Assembly: GCF_001625575.1 (NCBI RefSeq)
Contig: NZ_AUXV01000019.1
Location: 62,001 to 126,000, forward strand
Direction of reading: 5' to 3'
DNA: 64,000 nt
Source of the DNA: Pseudoalteromonas luteoviolacea S2607
GTDB lineage: Bacteria; Pseudomonadota; Gammaproteobacteria; Enterobacterales; Alteromonadaceae
Under the pieces are notes generated by a model, which was not told the origin of the DNA, did no database searches, and saw only the letters and a list, made by a program, of their open reading frames with translations. Shown here one piece after another: positions 9,395-18,414 of the stretch (positions are counted from its first letter, which is position 1; each line of letters begins with the position of its first letter). Made by a program: the position numbers and the translations under genes.

Positions 9395-10501
9395 ATGAAC
9401 AAGCTACTTACCCTAACCTGCGCGGCTTTAGTAAGTACCGCATCAATCGGCAAAGAAGCACCTCAAGTTTTGATGGTGTTAAGCAGCTATGGAAAGTTAG
9501 ATAACCAACAAAAACTCATTCAGCCCGGCTATGAATTTGGTGAGTTGAGCAAAGCATACCATGTGTTCAACCGCCACGGCATTGAAGTGACTTTGGCGTC
9601 ACCTGCTGGTGGAGAACCTGTTGCAGATCAATATGAAAAAACCGTGCAGTATAACCAAGCGTTTTTGCAAGACCCTCAGGCGATGAAAGCACTTAAAAAT
9701 ACACTTACCCTAAACAGCATTGATGCCAGTGAATTTGATGGTGTTTTTGTTGTTGGTGGAAAAGGTCCTATGTTTGATCTATACCAACATCAACCATTAC
9801 AGGAGATCATAGCTGAAGTATATGAAAGTAAGGGAGTTGTTGGTGCGGTGTGCCATGGTCCAGCTGCATTGGTAGATGTAAAGTTAAGTGACGGAAATTA
9901 TTTAGTTGATGGCAAACGTGTCAATGGTTTCACGAACCAAGAAGAGTCTGCATTTGGCAAAAAGTGGCGAGATAAATTTGCGTTTTTGTTAGAGGATAAG
10001 TTGATTGAACGAGGTGCTCGTTTTGAAAAAGATGGCCTAATGCTCAATCAAGTGACGATCGATGGGAACTTGATCACCGGTCAAAATCCATTTTCGACAG
10101 TCGACACCGCCAGAGCGGTGGTAGCAAAGCTGGGTATCGAAACACTGCCGCGAAAAGAGTACCAAGATGATGCCAGTGTTAAACTTTATGAATTGTTCTT
10201 GCGAAATCCAGAGCTTGCCAAGAAAAATTATGAGTCTTCTACTCAGGAATATGATTTAAACATGCTGGCTATGATGAGTGTACTCCAAATTAGGCATGCT
10301 GAAACAGAATTCCAAGTGGATGCCAGTGCTCGATTTTTATCTTATATTCTGACCAAAACTTCTCATCCGGTAATGGAGTTAACTTTAGCGAAAGCTTACG
10401 TGCGGTTAAACCAACGAGACAGGGCGATAGAGGTACTAAATAAAAGTGCTAAATTGTACCCAAAAAACCAACAAATTAAATCTTTCATTGCGTCTCTTTA
10501 A
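9395..10501 (+). CDS. Exported DJ-1/PfpI (class I glutamine amidotransferase-like) protein with C-terminal helical extension
   Basis: 368 residues. A probable signal peptide (1-20) precedes a DJ-1/PfpI domain (about 23-250) of the Hsp31-like type. It keeps the nucleophile elbow AVCHGPAAL with Cys153, a glutamate near 49 in YEFGELSKA, and the GFTNQEESAFG segment. Family members are glyoxalase- or chaperone-like, or peptidases. The last 110 residues form a helical, TPR-like extension (HAETEFQVDASARFLSYIL, then TLAKAYVRLNQRDRAIEVLNK), which is not part of the standard fold. The ATG has GAGGAAG upstream. It stands alone. Confidence 0.85.
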   Translation: MNKLLTLTCAALVSTASIGKEAPQVLMVLSSYGKLDNQQKLIQPGYEFGELSKAYHVFNRHGIEVTLASPAGGEPVADQYEKTVQYNQAFLQDPQAMKALKNTLTLNSIDASEFDGVFVVGGKGPMFDLYQHQPLQEIIAEVYESKGVVGAVCHGPAALVDVKLSDGNYLVDGKRVNGFTNQEESAFGKKWRDKFAFLLEDKLIERGARFEKDGLMLNQVTIDGNLITGQNPFSTVDTARAVVAKLGIETLPRKEYQDDASVKLYELFLRNPELAKKNYESSTQEYDLNMLAMMSVLQIRHAETEFQVDASARFLSYILTKTSHPVMELTLAKAYVRLNQRDRAIEVLNKSAKLYPKNQQIKSFIASL

Positions 10502-10510
10502 AGAAAGGTT

Positions 10511-10529
10511 GGGCCAGTTTTGCTGGTCC
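10511..10529 (+). terminator. Weak hairpin after the DJ-1 gene
   Basis: GGGCCAG pairs with CTGGTCC (one G-U) around a 5-base loop, 10 bases past the stop. There is no T-tract, so termination is uncertain. Confidence 0.35.
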
Positions 10530-10857
10530 ACACCCGCAAAAATATTAAAAAATTATGACATCATGAAATTTACTAAAGTGCATGAAAAAGGCCTAAATTA
10601 AACACTGTCATGTTTACCTAAATAAAGAGTGATCTATTAAAATGAAGCGTAGGATTTTTATTCGCTTATGTGTATTTTATGTATAAATACTGTTTACTTG
10701 TGGTTTACTGTTAAGGTTTTTTGTCTCTTTTATGGGCAATTTAGTCATATATTGCTATTAACAAAAGTCATGTGAATTTACGCTTAAATTCGTTCCAAAT
10801 TGGCTGTATGGACGATAAAATATACCTGCTTTTAAAGTCATATATAAAGGAAGTATA
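10530..10857. other. Intergenic region before the winged-helix gene
   Basis: About 330 A+T-rich bases. An AAGGAAG ribosome site sits at 10847-10853 for the next gene. I see no other convincing signal. Confidence 0.35.
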
Positions 10858-10860
10858 TTG

Positions 10861-11283
10861 TTGATCATGAGTTTAAGTGATAAAGAAAATACTGACTTTA
10901 CCTTTGCGGTATTTGGTCATTATGCACTGAATAAAAGGAAACGTTCGTTAACATTTTGTGGTGAAAGGGTAAAAGTTGAACCTTTGATCTATGACCTGTT
11001 AGTTTACTTTATTCAGCACAGAGATCGCGTTATCAGCCGTGATGAATTGTGTCGAGAAATCTGGCAACAAGAGTTTGTCGATAACAACGCGATTAATCGC
11101 GCTGTGTCGGAACTTCGTCGTAGTATTTCAAAGCATAAGTTCGAGGGTGAAGTAATCAGAACACATTACAAAAAAGGGTACAGCTTTAATCTGGAAGTCC
11201 AATTGGATCCTAGGCCCAGCTTGTTGAAATGGCTATCTAAGTTTTTCAGCCAAACTCTATTAAATAAAGGAAAGTTAACGTAA
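10861..11283 (+). CDS. Free-standing OmpR/CadC-type winged-helix DNA-binding protein
   Basis: About 140 residues with one Trans_reg_C winged-helix domain (roughly 15-110): VKVEPLIYDLLVYFIQHRDR, the recognition region DELCREIWQQEFVDNNAINR and the wing VIRTHYKKGYSF. There is no receiver domain and no membrane segment, unlike OmpR or CadC. The start is uncertain. AAGGAAG is best spaced for the TTG at 10861, while the ATG at 10867 is further away. The short C-terminal tail is basic and hydrophobic (LLKWLSKFFSQTLL) and could be an amphipathic helix or the remains of a lost membrane anchor. Confidence 0.75.
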   Translation: MIMSLSDKENTDFTFAVFGHYALNKRKRSLTFCGERVKVEPLIYDLLVYFIQHRDRVISRDELCREIWQQEFVDNNAINRAVSELRRSISKHKFEGEVIRTHYKKGYSFNLEVQLDPRPSLLKWLSKFFSQTLLNKGKLT

Positions 11284-11564
11284 TAAACCCTAGGTTATGA
11301 GGGAGGAAAGAGCGCATAAGCTCTATAAAAATAAGAATAAAAATAAATAAATTCATTAGTCGTGCTTTGTATCGCGGGTGAGCAAGCAAGTTGCTCACTC
11401 TTTAGCCAAACTTGTAGTACTTCACCTGAGCATAATTTTGTAATATGCCCTCAACAGATTACAAATGCGTGCTCCTATGTCACTTCGTTTCTGCCTTTAT
11501 TTCACAATCGTTTCACGATTTGCCATGTTAAGCTGTGCCAAAACACATAACCACGGAGCGCGCA

Positions 11565-12290
11565 GTGTCTCAGTCTAAAGCACCCAATGCTGAAACGGAG
11601 TTACAGTTTAAAATATTAGTTATTGAAGATAATCAAGAGATAAGCAGTAATATTGCAGAGTATTTTGAGCCGTTTGGTATGATAATGGACTTTGCTTATG
11701 ATGGTGAGCAAGGCGTTGATTTAGCGCTGAATCATTACTATGACTGTATTATTCTAGACATTATGTTGCCTAAAATGGATGGGTTAGCCGTATGTAAGTT
11801 GCTCCGAGCGCAGGCAAATCGACATATACCAATTATCATGCTGACAGCTAGAGATGCCTTGGATGATAAGTTAGTTGGGTTTTCTTGTGGCGCGGATGAT
11901 TACCTAACCAAGCCTTTTGCATTAGAAGAGCTTTTAGTAAGGTGCTTAGCGCTTGCCAAGCGGCATATGTTGCACAGCGAACGGACGCTTAAGCTGGGTG
12001 AAGACAAAAAGTTAATCAGTCTCAATTTACAGACTCAACAGGTCAGTCGTGCAGGTCAACCTATTGTTTTACAACCAATCCCATTTAAGATTCTACAACT
12101 TCTTATGGAGCACCACCCAAGGCCGCTGAGTCGCAGTGAGATCAGTGACAAGATATGGGGCGATGAACCTACAGATTCGGATGCTTTGCGCTCTCATGTT
12201 TATCAGTTGCGCAAGTCGATTGACAAACCATTTGATGAGCCGGTAATTAAAACAATCCACAGTGTTGGCCTTGCCTTAGATATTGAGTAG
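11565..12290 (+). CDS. OmpR-family response regulator
   Basis: The GTG at 11565 has CGGAG 6 bases upstream and is preferred to the GTG at 11535. The 241 residues have a receiver domain (ILVIEDNQEI acidic pair, phospho-acceptor in CIILDIMLPKMDG, switch lysine in LTKPFALEEL) and a winged-helix output domain (HHPRPLSRSEISDKIWGDE, wing IKTIHSVGLALDI). The histidine kinase follows 4 bases after its stop, so the two form one operon and very likely a cognate pair. The target genes are not evident. Confidence 0.92.
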   Translation: MSQSKAPNAETELQFKILVIEDNQEISSNIAEYFEPFGMIMDFAYDGEQGVDLALNHYYDCIILDIMLPKMDGLAVCKLLRAQANRHIPIIMLTARDALDDKLVGFSCGADDYLTKPFALEELLVRCLALAKRHMLHSERTLKLGEDKKLISLNLQTQQVSRAGQPIVLQPIPFKILQLLMEHHPRPLSRSEISDKIWGDEPTDSDALRSHVYQLRKSIDKPFDEPVIKTIHSVGLALDIE

Positions 12291-12294
12291 CCTT

Positions 12295-13554
12295 ATGAAA
12301 GCACGTCAGTTACGTACCCGAATTATTGCCTATTTTGTAGGTGTTTCTCTTTTCATTAGTGTATTATTTGGCTTTGTTTGCTTTTTGTTCGCTTATACAA
12401 TCGAAGACCATTTGTTCAACTTTTTGCTCAAAGATGAAGCATCTTACGTTACGGAGCAACTAGCAGCGGGAAACCAGCCCGTACCTAGGTTAGAGTTTAT
12501 AAAATACCTTGAGAATGAAACCTTACTGCCTGATTTTATAAAGAACTCCCTGTCTGAAGAGCCGCGTGCGAAGGAGTTTGCCGCAGCGGATGGCAAACAC
12601 TACCACATGGTAAGAATGGAACAAGGGGTGCTACTTGCAGAGGTAAGTGAACACTTAGTGGTGCGAAAAATTAAAGTGGGCATGCTCAACTTTTTATTGG
12701 TTGCTTTGGCAGTTGTGTTGGTGGTGGCCGTGATCCTCGCTTATTTGTCATTGGCAATGGCTAAAAAACTACTCAAGCCTCTAGACAAACTCGTCGACAT
12801 CGTTGCCGAGGCCCCGGTGGAAAAGCTTCCTCAAAATTTTTCCAAACAATTCGTAAATGATGAAATTGGTGAGTTTGCTCAGACACTAGAGCAAGCGCTT
12901 GACCGGATACGTCATTTTATAGACAGGGAGCAGGCATTTACTCGAGATGCGTCCCATGAATTACGTACACCCATTGCAGTCACACAAGGCGCATTGACGT
13001 TACTAAATCAGTCTGAATTAACCAGTAAGCAGCAACAATTGGTTAACCGTGCAATGTCTGCTCAGGCACAAATGGCCCAGAATGTAGAAACGTTACTGGC
13101 ATTAGCTAGGGAAGAAACAATCACCCAAAAAGAAGTGAAATTGTTGCCCATTGTTGAAAACTGTATATTGCAGCAAGCGGAGCAAATCGCAGAGAAAGAT
13201 ATTGAGATAACGATTGAAGTACCAGCGAGTGCGACGATGGCCATCGGCGAAAGTGCATTAAACTTACTGTTGAGTAACCTAATTGGTAATGCTTTTGTTC
13301 ATATACAGACAGGCCAAGTGTGTGTGCGATTTAAAGCTGGGGTGTTAAGTATAGAAGATACTGGGCCAGGTATTCCAAAAGAGATTCGATCGCAGCTATT
13401 TGATTCTGGTATCAAAGGAGTTCGCAGTGAAGGCTTAGGGATGGGACTCTCGATAGTTCATCGCCTGTGTCAGAGGCTGGATATTACGCTTGATTACGAC
13501 ACGAGCGAAGCTGGCACTCAATTTATGATCACTTGTCCTTCTCAGTGTCGTTAG
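12295..13554 (+). CDS. Sensor histidine kinase
   Basis: 419 residues from the ATG at 12295; an in-frame TTG at 12283 would overlap the regulator. Two membrane segments (about 11-35 and 130-155) bracket a short extracytoplasmic sensor of roughly 95 residues. HAMP, HisKA (DASHELRTPIAVTQG) and HATPase (N box LLLSNLIGNAFVH, EDTGPGIPKE, GLGMGLSIV) follow. All catalytic boxes are intact. It is the partner of the response regulator immediately upstream. The stimulus cannot be inferred from the small sensor domain. Confidence 0.92.
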   Translation: MKARQLRTRIIAYFVGVSLFISVLFGFVCFLFAYTIEDHLFNFLLKDEASYVTEQLAAGNQPVPRLEFIKYLENETLLPDFIKNSLSEEPRAKEFAAADGKHYHMVRMEQGVLLAEVSEHLVVRKIKVGMLNFLLVALAVVLVVAVILAYLSLAMAKKLLKPLDKLVDIVAEAPVEKLPQNFSKQFVNDEIGEFAQTLEQALDRIRHFIDREQAFTRDASHELRTPIAVTQGALTLLNQSELTSKQQQLVNRAMSAQAQMAQNVETLLALAREETITQKEVKLLPIVENCILQQAEQIAEKDIEITIEVPASATMAIGESALNLLLSNLIGNAFVHIQTGQVCVRFKAGVLSIEDTGPGIPKEIRSQLFDSGIKGVRSEGLGMGLSIVHRLCQRLDITLDYDTSEAGTQFMITCPSQCR

Positions 13555-13577
13555 GCTGCATGACTCTTTTGCTTAGA

Positions 13578-13616
13578 CAGATTTGAATTGCGCCTCGCAA
13601 GGCGCCCCCAAATCTG
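13578..13616. terminator. Nested hairpin between convergent genes
   Basis: CAGATTTG (13578-13585) pairs with CAAATCTG (13609-13616), enclosing a G+C-rich stem GCGCCT/AGGCGC. It lies between the stops of the kinase (13554) and tesA (13636), so it probably serves both strands. Confidence 0.65.
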
Positions 13617-13635
13617 ATAAGCCATCCGATTTAAA

Positions 13636-14256
13636 TTAATTGAGCCATTGATTGAACTGTTCAGCCATAAAGTCACGAATGATTGGCTGAGCTTTTTCAT
13701 TAGGGTGTAAGTTGTCATTTTGCATCAGGGTTTTATCTACCGCCACTGGCACCATAAAGTAGTCCATTAGATGTGCACCCGTCGCTTTCGCTACTTTTTG
13801 ATAGTTATTGGTAAACATGTTTGTGTAACGTGGTCCAAGGTTAGGGGGTATTTGAATTTCCATTAACGCGACTTCTGCACCGCTGTTTTTACTTTTTTCC
13901 ACTAATTGAGTGAGGTGAGAACGGATCAGCTTAATCGGAAAGCCGCGGATCCCATCGTTACCACCTAATTCGATTAAAACATGGCTTGGCTTGTGTGCTT
14001 TGAGTTGCGCGTCGATATTCAGCAGTGCATTATCGGTAGTTTGGCCAGAGACGCTCATGTTGATAAGTAAGATCGATTTTTTTTCTGCAACGTACTTATT
14101 TTGTAACAAATTAACCCAGTCTTGGTCTTGTTTAAGTCCGTAGCCCGCACTTAAGCTATCACCTATGATCATAATTTTAGTCTCGCTTGCATACGCAGCA
14201 ATTGGTTGGTAAAGGCAGGCGAGTAACACCACAAGTTTTAGGAAAATTCGAATCAT
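13636..14256 (-). CDS. tesA: TesA-like multifunctional esterase / thioesterase I (SGNH hydrolase)
   Basis: 206 residues with a signal peptide (1-23, ending AAYA). All SGNH blocks are present: GDSLSAGYGL with the nucleophile Ser, the oxyanion Gly in MSVSGQTTDNAL, GGNDGIRG, and the C-terminal DNLHPNEKAQ with catalytic Asp and His. This matches the periplasmic TesA/arylesterase family, which hydrolyses acyl-CoA, lysophospholipid and aryl esters. It is divergent from ybbA, as in E. coli, but here the two start codons overlap by 2 bases. Confidence 0.92.
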   Translation of the reverse strand: MIRIFLKLVVLLACLYQPIAAYASETKIMIIGDSLSAGYGLKQDQDWVNLLQNKYVAEKKSILLINMSVSGQTTDNALLNIDAQLKAHKPSHVLIELGGNDGIRGFPIKLIRSHLTQLVEKSKNSGAEVALMEIQIPPNLGPRYTNMFTNNYQKVAKATGAHLMDYFMVPVAVDKTLMQNDNLHPNEKAQPIIRDFMAEQFNQWLN

Positions 14257-14974
14257 GTCAGTACTTTCTCAGTTAAATATTATTCAGGTCAAAGGACTTA
14301 ATAAGACAGTAAGTACCTTTGAAGGTGACTTAGATATCCTTAGCGATATAAATTTCACTGTCAAGTCGGGTGAGTCTGTGGCCGTTGTTGGTACGTCTGG
14401 TTCCGGTAAGTCAACCTTACTCAGCTTACTCGCTGGTCTAGATACCGGCTCTGCGGGCGAGGTATTCCTAGATGGTGAGGCACTTCACAAGCTAGATGAA
14501 GAAGAGCGAGCGAGGTTACGAGCTCAAAAAGTTGGCTTTGTATTTCAGTCTTTTATGCTCGTACAAAGCCTAACAGCATTGGAAAATGTAATGTTACCCG
14601 CTGAATTAGCGGGAGATCAGTCCGCAAAAGAACAAGCCATGTCGCTGCTCGAAAAAGTAGGTTTATCACATCGCATAGGCCATTACCCGTCACAGTTGTC
14701 AGGGGGGGAGCAGCAGCGTGTAGCGATCGCTAGAGCCTTTATTGGGTCACCAAAAATTTTGTTTGCTGATGAACCGTCAGCCAACCTTGATAGCAAAAAT
14801 GGTCATTTGATTGAAAAGTTGCTTTTCGACTTAAACAAACAAAATGGGACGACACTTATTTTAGTTACGCACGATGAAGCGCTAGCAAAGCAATGTGATC
14901 GCATTATTCATATCGAAGGGGGTCAGCTGGAAAAGATCCGTGAAGGAGAGGGAGCTAAAGCATATGTGGTTTAA
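14255..14974 (+). CDS. ybbA: YbbA-like ABC transporter ATPase
   Basis: 239 residues of the MacB/LolD ATPase type: Walker A GTSGSGKST, Q-loop VFQSFMLV, signature LSGGEQQR, Walker B ILFADEPS and the switch histidine in LVTHDEAL. It overlaps the permease gene by 11 bases and so is co-transcribed and translationally coupled with it. The E. coli YbbA-YbbP-TesA cluster has the same order. The substrate is unknown; an envelope lipid or protein-release role has been suggested for the family. Its start overlaps the divergent tesA start. Confidence 0.92.
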   Translation: MSVLSQLNIIQVKGLNKTVSTFEGDLDILSDINFTVKSGESVAVVGTSGSGKSTLLSLLAGLDTGSAGEVFLDGEALHKLDEEERARLRAQKVGFVFQSFMLVQSLTALENVMLPAELAGDQSAKEQAMSLLEKVGLSHRIGHYPSQLSGGEQQRVAIARAFIGSPKILFADEPSANLDSKNGHLIEKLLFDLNKQNGTTLILVTHDEALAKQCDRIIHIEGGQLEKIREGEGAKAYVV

Positions 14975-17468
14975 GTTGGCGCTCACTCTCTTTTGGCGCG
15001 AGTTGCGCCGAGGAGAGTTAACAATTATTTTTGCTGCTATCGCACTTGCGGTTCTAACCGTGTTCAGTTTGTCCTCTGTGACGGAGCGGATCAGGCTGAA
15101 CATCGAACAAAAATCGGCGGACTTTATTGCGGCTGATAGGCGACTGGCAAGTAATCACCCAATCGATCTTGCATTTTTAGAAGAAGCCAAGAGTGTCGGA
15201 CTAAATACCGCACAGCAAATGTTTTTTGACTCGATGTTATTTGCCAATGATGAATTGGTTTTAGGGTCAATTAAAGCTGTTTCGCAGGGTTACCCTTTGC
15301 GTGGCAAAGTTACGTTAAAAGATGATTTTTTGGCATCTGAGTATGAAGTACAAGGTGTACCTAAGTTAGGGGAGGTTTGGATCAGCGAAGGGTTGTTTTA
15401 CAGCCTTGGGTTGTCAGTGGGAGACGAAGTTGAAATTGGTGCTGGCGTTTTTCGAGCAAGTAAAATCTTAGTGAGTGAGCCAGATGCGCCATTTTTCTCG
15501 TTGGCGGGTAACAAGCGCGTGCTATTAAATTACGAAGACATTGCAACGACCCAAGCTGTGCAACCAGGAAGTCGTGTTTTCTATCGTATGTTATTTGCTG
15601 GTAGCGAGCAGGCACTGACGGACTACTACGGGTGGCTCAAACCACAGCTAAGAGAAAATCAAAACTGGCAGGGCATTAAAGACAGGCAGTCTCCGCTCGG
15701 TGAAAACTTAGCTCGCTCAGAAAGCTTCCTACTGCTGGCCGGGTTGTTTGGGATCATGCTGGCTGCGGTGGCAATGGCTGTGTCCGCAAAGCGCTACTGT
15801 GAGCGTCAATATGACCCTGTGGCCATGATGAAAACGCTGGGAGGAAGCCGGTACACAATACGCAATATATTTTTGCTTCACCTGTCTCTGGTTACACTGT
15901 TTTCTTTGGCGATTGGTTTGATAATCGGCTTTATTTTGCAGTCTGTTGCAACGGACTACTTGGCGAGTTTTATGAACGCGCAACTTCCGCAAGCAGGATT
16001 GAAACCATGGATCTTGGCCATTTCAATCGGAGTTGTTTGTGCTCTGATGTTTTCTTTGAAGCCGCTTCTTGATCTATTTGATATACCACCTCTGCGTGTA
16101 TTACGTCGCAATTTAGGCGATAAGTTAGCGATAAGCAAAGTACATATGGGGCTTTCTGTACTGACCATTTTTTCATTGATGTGGTTGTTCAGTGGTGAGC
16201 TGAAAACAACGTTACTTTTATTTGGTGGTACAGCGGCTTTAATGCTGGTTTTATTTGGCCTATCTCGGCTGTTCTTTAGTGCAGGCAGAAAACTCGGGTT
16301 AAGCCCAGGTAGCAGCTGGTCATTGGCTATCGCTACGTTACAAAAACGCGCAAATGCAAATGCGGTACAGTTGATCAGCTTTGCACTGGCAATTAAGCTG
16401 ATGCTGTTCCTATTTGTTTTAAAAAATGACCTTATATCTGATTGGCAAATGCAAGTGCCTGAAGACGCACCTAATGCATTTTTAATTAATATCAATGAAT
16501 CTGAAGTGGCAGATATTGAGTCTTTCTTTGCAGAGCATAAGATTGTCCATGAGGATATTTTTCCAATTTTCCGTGGTCGTGCCAATGGCTTGAATGGTGA
16601 AACATTCGCGCGTAGAACGTCGAAACAAGAAGGAGAAGAGCAAGATGAGGAAGCCAGAGAAGGGGTTGGCAGGGAGCTCAACCTTACTTGGATGACTGAG
16701 TTACCGTCTAGCAATGAAGTGATAGATGGACAATGGTTTAACCCTGATAGCACAGAGCTTGAAGTGTCAGTTTCTAAAGGATTAGCTGAGCGGGTTGACA
16801 TTAAAGTGGGTGACACACTGACTTACTTGGTTAATGAGCGTACTTTCGATGCTAAAGTGACGAGTATTCGCAGTGTTGACTGGGGTTCGCTGAAACCCAA
16901 CTTCGTGATGATTTTCAACCCCGTTGTAGCAGGAAAATTCCCTGTCACTTATTTTACAGCTGCCAAATTTGCGATAGAAGATGCTAGGTCGGTGAGTGAA
17001 TTGTTAAAAGCCCACCCGACAATAAGCATGATTGATATCAAAAGCCAACTTGAGCAAGCACAATCTATGATAGCGCAAGTTTCACTGGCTATTAGCTTTG
17101 TGCTGGCAATTGTATTGACCAGTGGTGCTTTGGTATTGATCTCTCAGGTACAAGCGAGCCTTGCAGAGCGTATGCAAGAAATCGTAATACTGCGCACGCT
17201 AGGTGCGAGAGGACGCTTGATTAAATTGGCAACATTATATGAGTTCTTATTGCTAGGCGCATTAGCGGGGTTCGTCGCTGCACTGGTAAGTGATATTACC
17301 TTGGTGATCATTCAGCGCGAGCTCTTTGATGTTGAAGGAAAGCTACACCCTTATATTTGGGCATTGGGACCGCTAAGCGGTGCGGGCTTTGTTGCCGCAA
17401 TTGGTTACTTTATGGTATCTAGTACCATGCGTCAAAATACTCAGGGCTTATTGCGCAAGCTTGTATAA
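14964..17468 (+). CDS. ybbP: YbbP-like ABC transporter permease (FtsX family)
   Basis: The ATG at 14964 has AGGAGAGG upstream and gives 834 residues, the normal size for YbbP. An N-terminal membrane helix (about 15-37) is followed by a large periplasmic domain, then a block of helices (about 255-460), a second periplasmic domain (about 500-690, with the very acidic insert EGEEQDEEAREG), and a final FtsX helix set. The 'LRTLGARGRLI' and 'MMKTLGGSRYTI' segments are the two FtsX coupling motifs that contact the ATPase. It works with YbbA in the inner membrane. Confidence 0.92.
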   Translation: MWFKLALTLFWRELRRGELTIIFAAIALAVLTVFSLSSVTERIRLNIEQKSADFIAADRRLASNHPIDLAFLEEAKSVGLNTAQQMFFDSMLFANDELVLGSIKAVSQGYPLRGKVTLKDDFLASEYEVQGVPKLGEVWISEGLFYSLGLSVGDEVEIGAGVFRASKILVSEPDAPFFSLAGNKRVLLNYEDIATTQAVQPGSRVFYRMLFAGSEQALTDYYGWLKPQLRENQNWQGIKDRQSPLGENLARSESFLLLAGLFGIMLAAVAMAVSAKRYCERQYDPVAMMKTLGGSRYTIRNIFLLHLSLVTLFSLAIGLIIGFILQSVATDYLASFMNAQLPQAGLKPWILAISIGVVCALMFSLKPLLDLFDIPPLRVLRRNLGDKLAISKVHMGLSVLTIFSLMWLFSGELKTTLLLFGGTAALMLVLFGLSRLFFSAGRKLGLSPGSSWSLAIATLQKRANANAVQLISFALAIKLMLFLFVLKNDLISDWQMQVPEDAPNAFLININESEVADIESFFAEHKIVHEDIFPIFRGRANGLNGETFARRTSKQEGEEQDEEAREGVGRELNLTWMTELPSSNEVIDGQWFNPDSTELEVSVSKGLAERVDIKVGDTLTYLVNERTFDAKVTSIRSVDWGSLKPNFVMIFNPVVAGKFPVTYFTAAKFAIEDARSVSELLKAHPTISMIDIKSQLEQAQSMIAQVSLAISFVLAIVLTSGALVLISQVQASLAERMQEIVILRTLGARGRLIKLATLYEFLLLGALAGFVAALVSDITLVIIQRELFDVEGKLHPYIWALGPLSGAGFVAAIGYFMVSSTMRQNTQGLLRKLV

Positions 17469-17475
17469 TGGGCTG

Positions 17476-17507
17476 AAAAAAGAGTGGGCACAACTAAATG
17501 CCCACTC
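17476..17507 (-). terminator. Intrinsic terminator of the beta-lactamase gene (likely bidirectional)
   Basis: GAGTGGGCA (17482-17490) pairs perfectly with TGCCCACTC (17499-17507) around an 8-base loop. On the minus strand the stem is followed by six T residues, a textbook intrinsic terminator 10 bases beyond the stop of the gene at 17517. It also lies just after ybbP on the plus strand. Confidence 0.85.
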
Positions 17508-17516
17508 ACTTACACT

Positions 17517-18302
17517 CTAAAGTATGTCTAATTGTTCAAGTGTTGCTTGGGCCTTTTTGACTCGAACCTTCACCATTTCTCTAAAAGTTGGCGCATACAT
17601 ATTAAATGCAAAGTAATGCGTGCCTTGCGCATTTTCAACCTTGCCTACATACCAACCAACATAGGTTTTTCTCGCGATTGGTCCAGTACCTGTTTTAGCG
17701 TAGAGTTTGTACTCTGGAGTACTTTCTTTTAAAAATATCGATTCGAAGGTCTGATAAGTCTTTTCACTGAGGCCCAGTGATTTGTCGTCTAATCGACGTA
17801 AAAAGTCTATTTGCTCGATTGCCGAAAGCTGTAGGCTTGAATTCAACCAAAAGGCATCTAGTGGTCCGTTGATATCTTTATTTCCGTAGCTAAATTTGTC
17901 CAAATGCGCTTGTATTTGCGACTTTGTCAAAGTATTAGTCCAGCTTTGATAAAGAGGTAAGGCTGAATTGTGAAAAGCATCTTTGAGGCGAATATCATCA
18001 CTTAACCATGTTTTTGGCCACCATTTTTCGGGTTTATATTGTGCTGTATCCACTTGGTACGTTGACGTCGTATCGACTTTACCTTGCTCCAATAAAATTA
18101 GGGTATTTGGGATTTTATAAGTTGAAAATGGACTAAATGCGCGCTGCGCACGCGCTTTATTAATGATTTTCCATGTATCAGATTGTTCACTGTAAACGAC
18201 CATGGTGCAGCGCTCATCTTTTTGACAGCCTTGCTGTGCTAATAAAGGGGCCGTTGTCGTTAAAAGAAGACTGCAGAAAAATAAATTGAGTGATGAGCGC
18301 AT
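17517..18302 (-). CDS. Class D (OXA-type) serine beta-lactamase
   Basis: 261 residues with a signal peptide (1-22). The class D motifs are present: active-site S60-T-Y-K63 in PFSTYKIPN, S113-A-L in the SxV position, Y139-G-N, the W152 of FWLNSSLQLS that stabilises the carboxylated lysine, and K203-T-G. The valine of SxV is leucine here. The pair Cys26/Cys32 near the mature N-terminus could form a disulfide. It hydrolyses beta-lactams in the periplasm; the spectrum cannot be read from sequence. It appears to be a chromosomal single gene with a strong terminator and no mobile element nearby. A penicillin sensor role (BlaR-like) is excluded by the lack of a membrane anchor. Confidence 0.93.
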   Translation of the reverse strand: MRSSLNLFFCSLLLTTTAPLLAQQGCQKDERCTMVVYSEQSDTWKIINKARAQRAFSPFSTYKIPNTLILLEQGKVDTTSTYQVDTAQYKPEKWWPKTWLSDDIRLKDAFHNSALPLYQSWTNTLTKSQIQAHLDKFSYGNKDINGPLDAFWLNSSLQLSAIEQIDFLRRLDDKSLGLSEKTYQTFESIFLKESTPEYKLYAKTGTGPIARKTYVGWYVGKVENAQGTHYFAFNMYAPTFREMVKVRVKKAQATLEQLDIL

Positions 18303-18414
18303 GATGTACCTGTTTGGTTATTATTGTTGCATGCATACTATAAACATATATCTGACTGAATGCTGAATTGAGAACTTCGTATTATGCGTCAGTCCACTAA
18401 AACACTAATACAAA

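Noticed and set aside
15956..16816. 286-residue minus-strand frame inside ybbP
   Set aside because: It is fully antisense to a well-supported permease gene, has Ser-rich shadow composition and no ribosome site.
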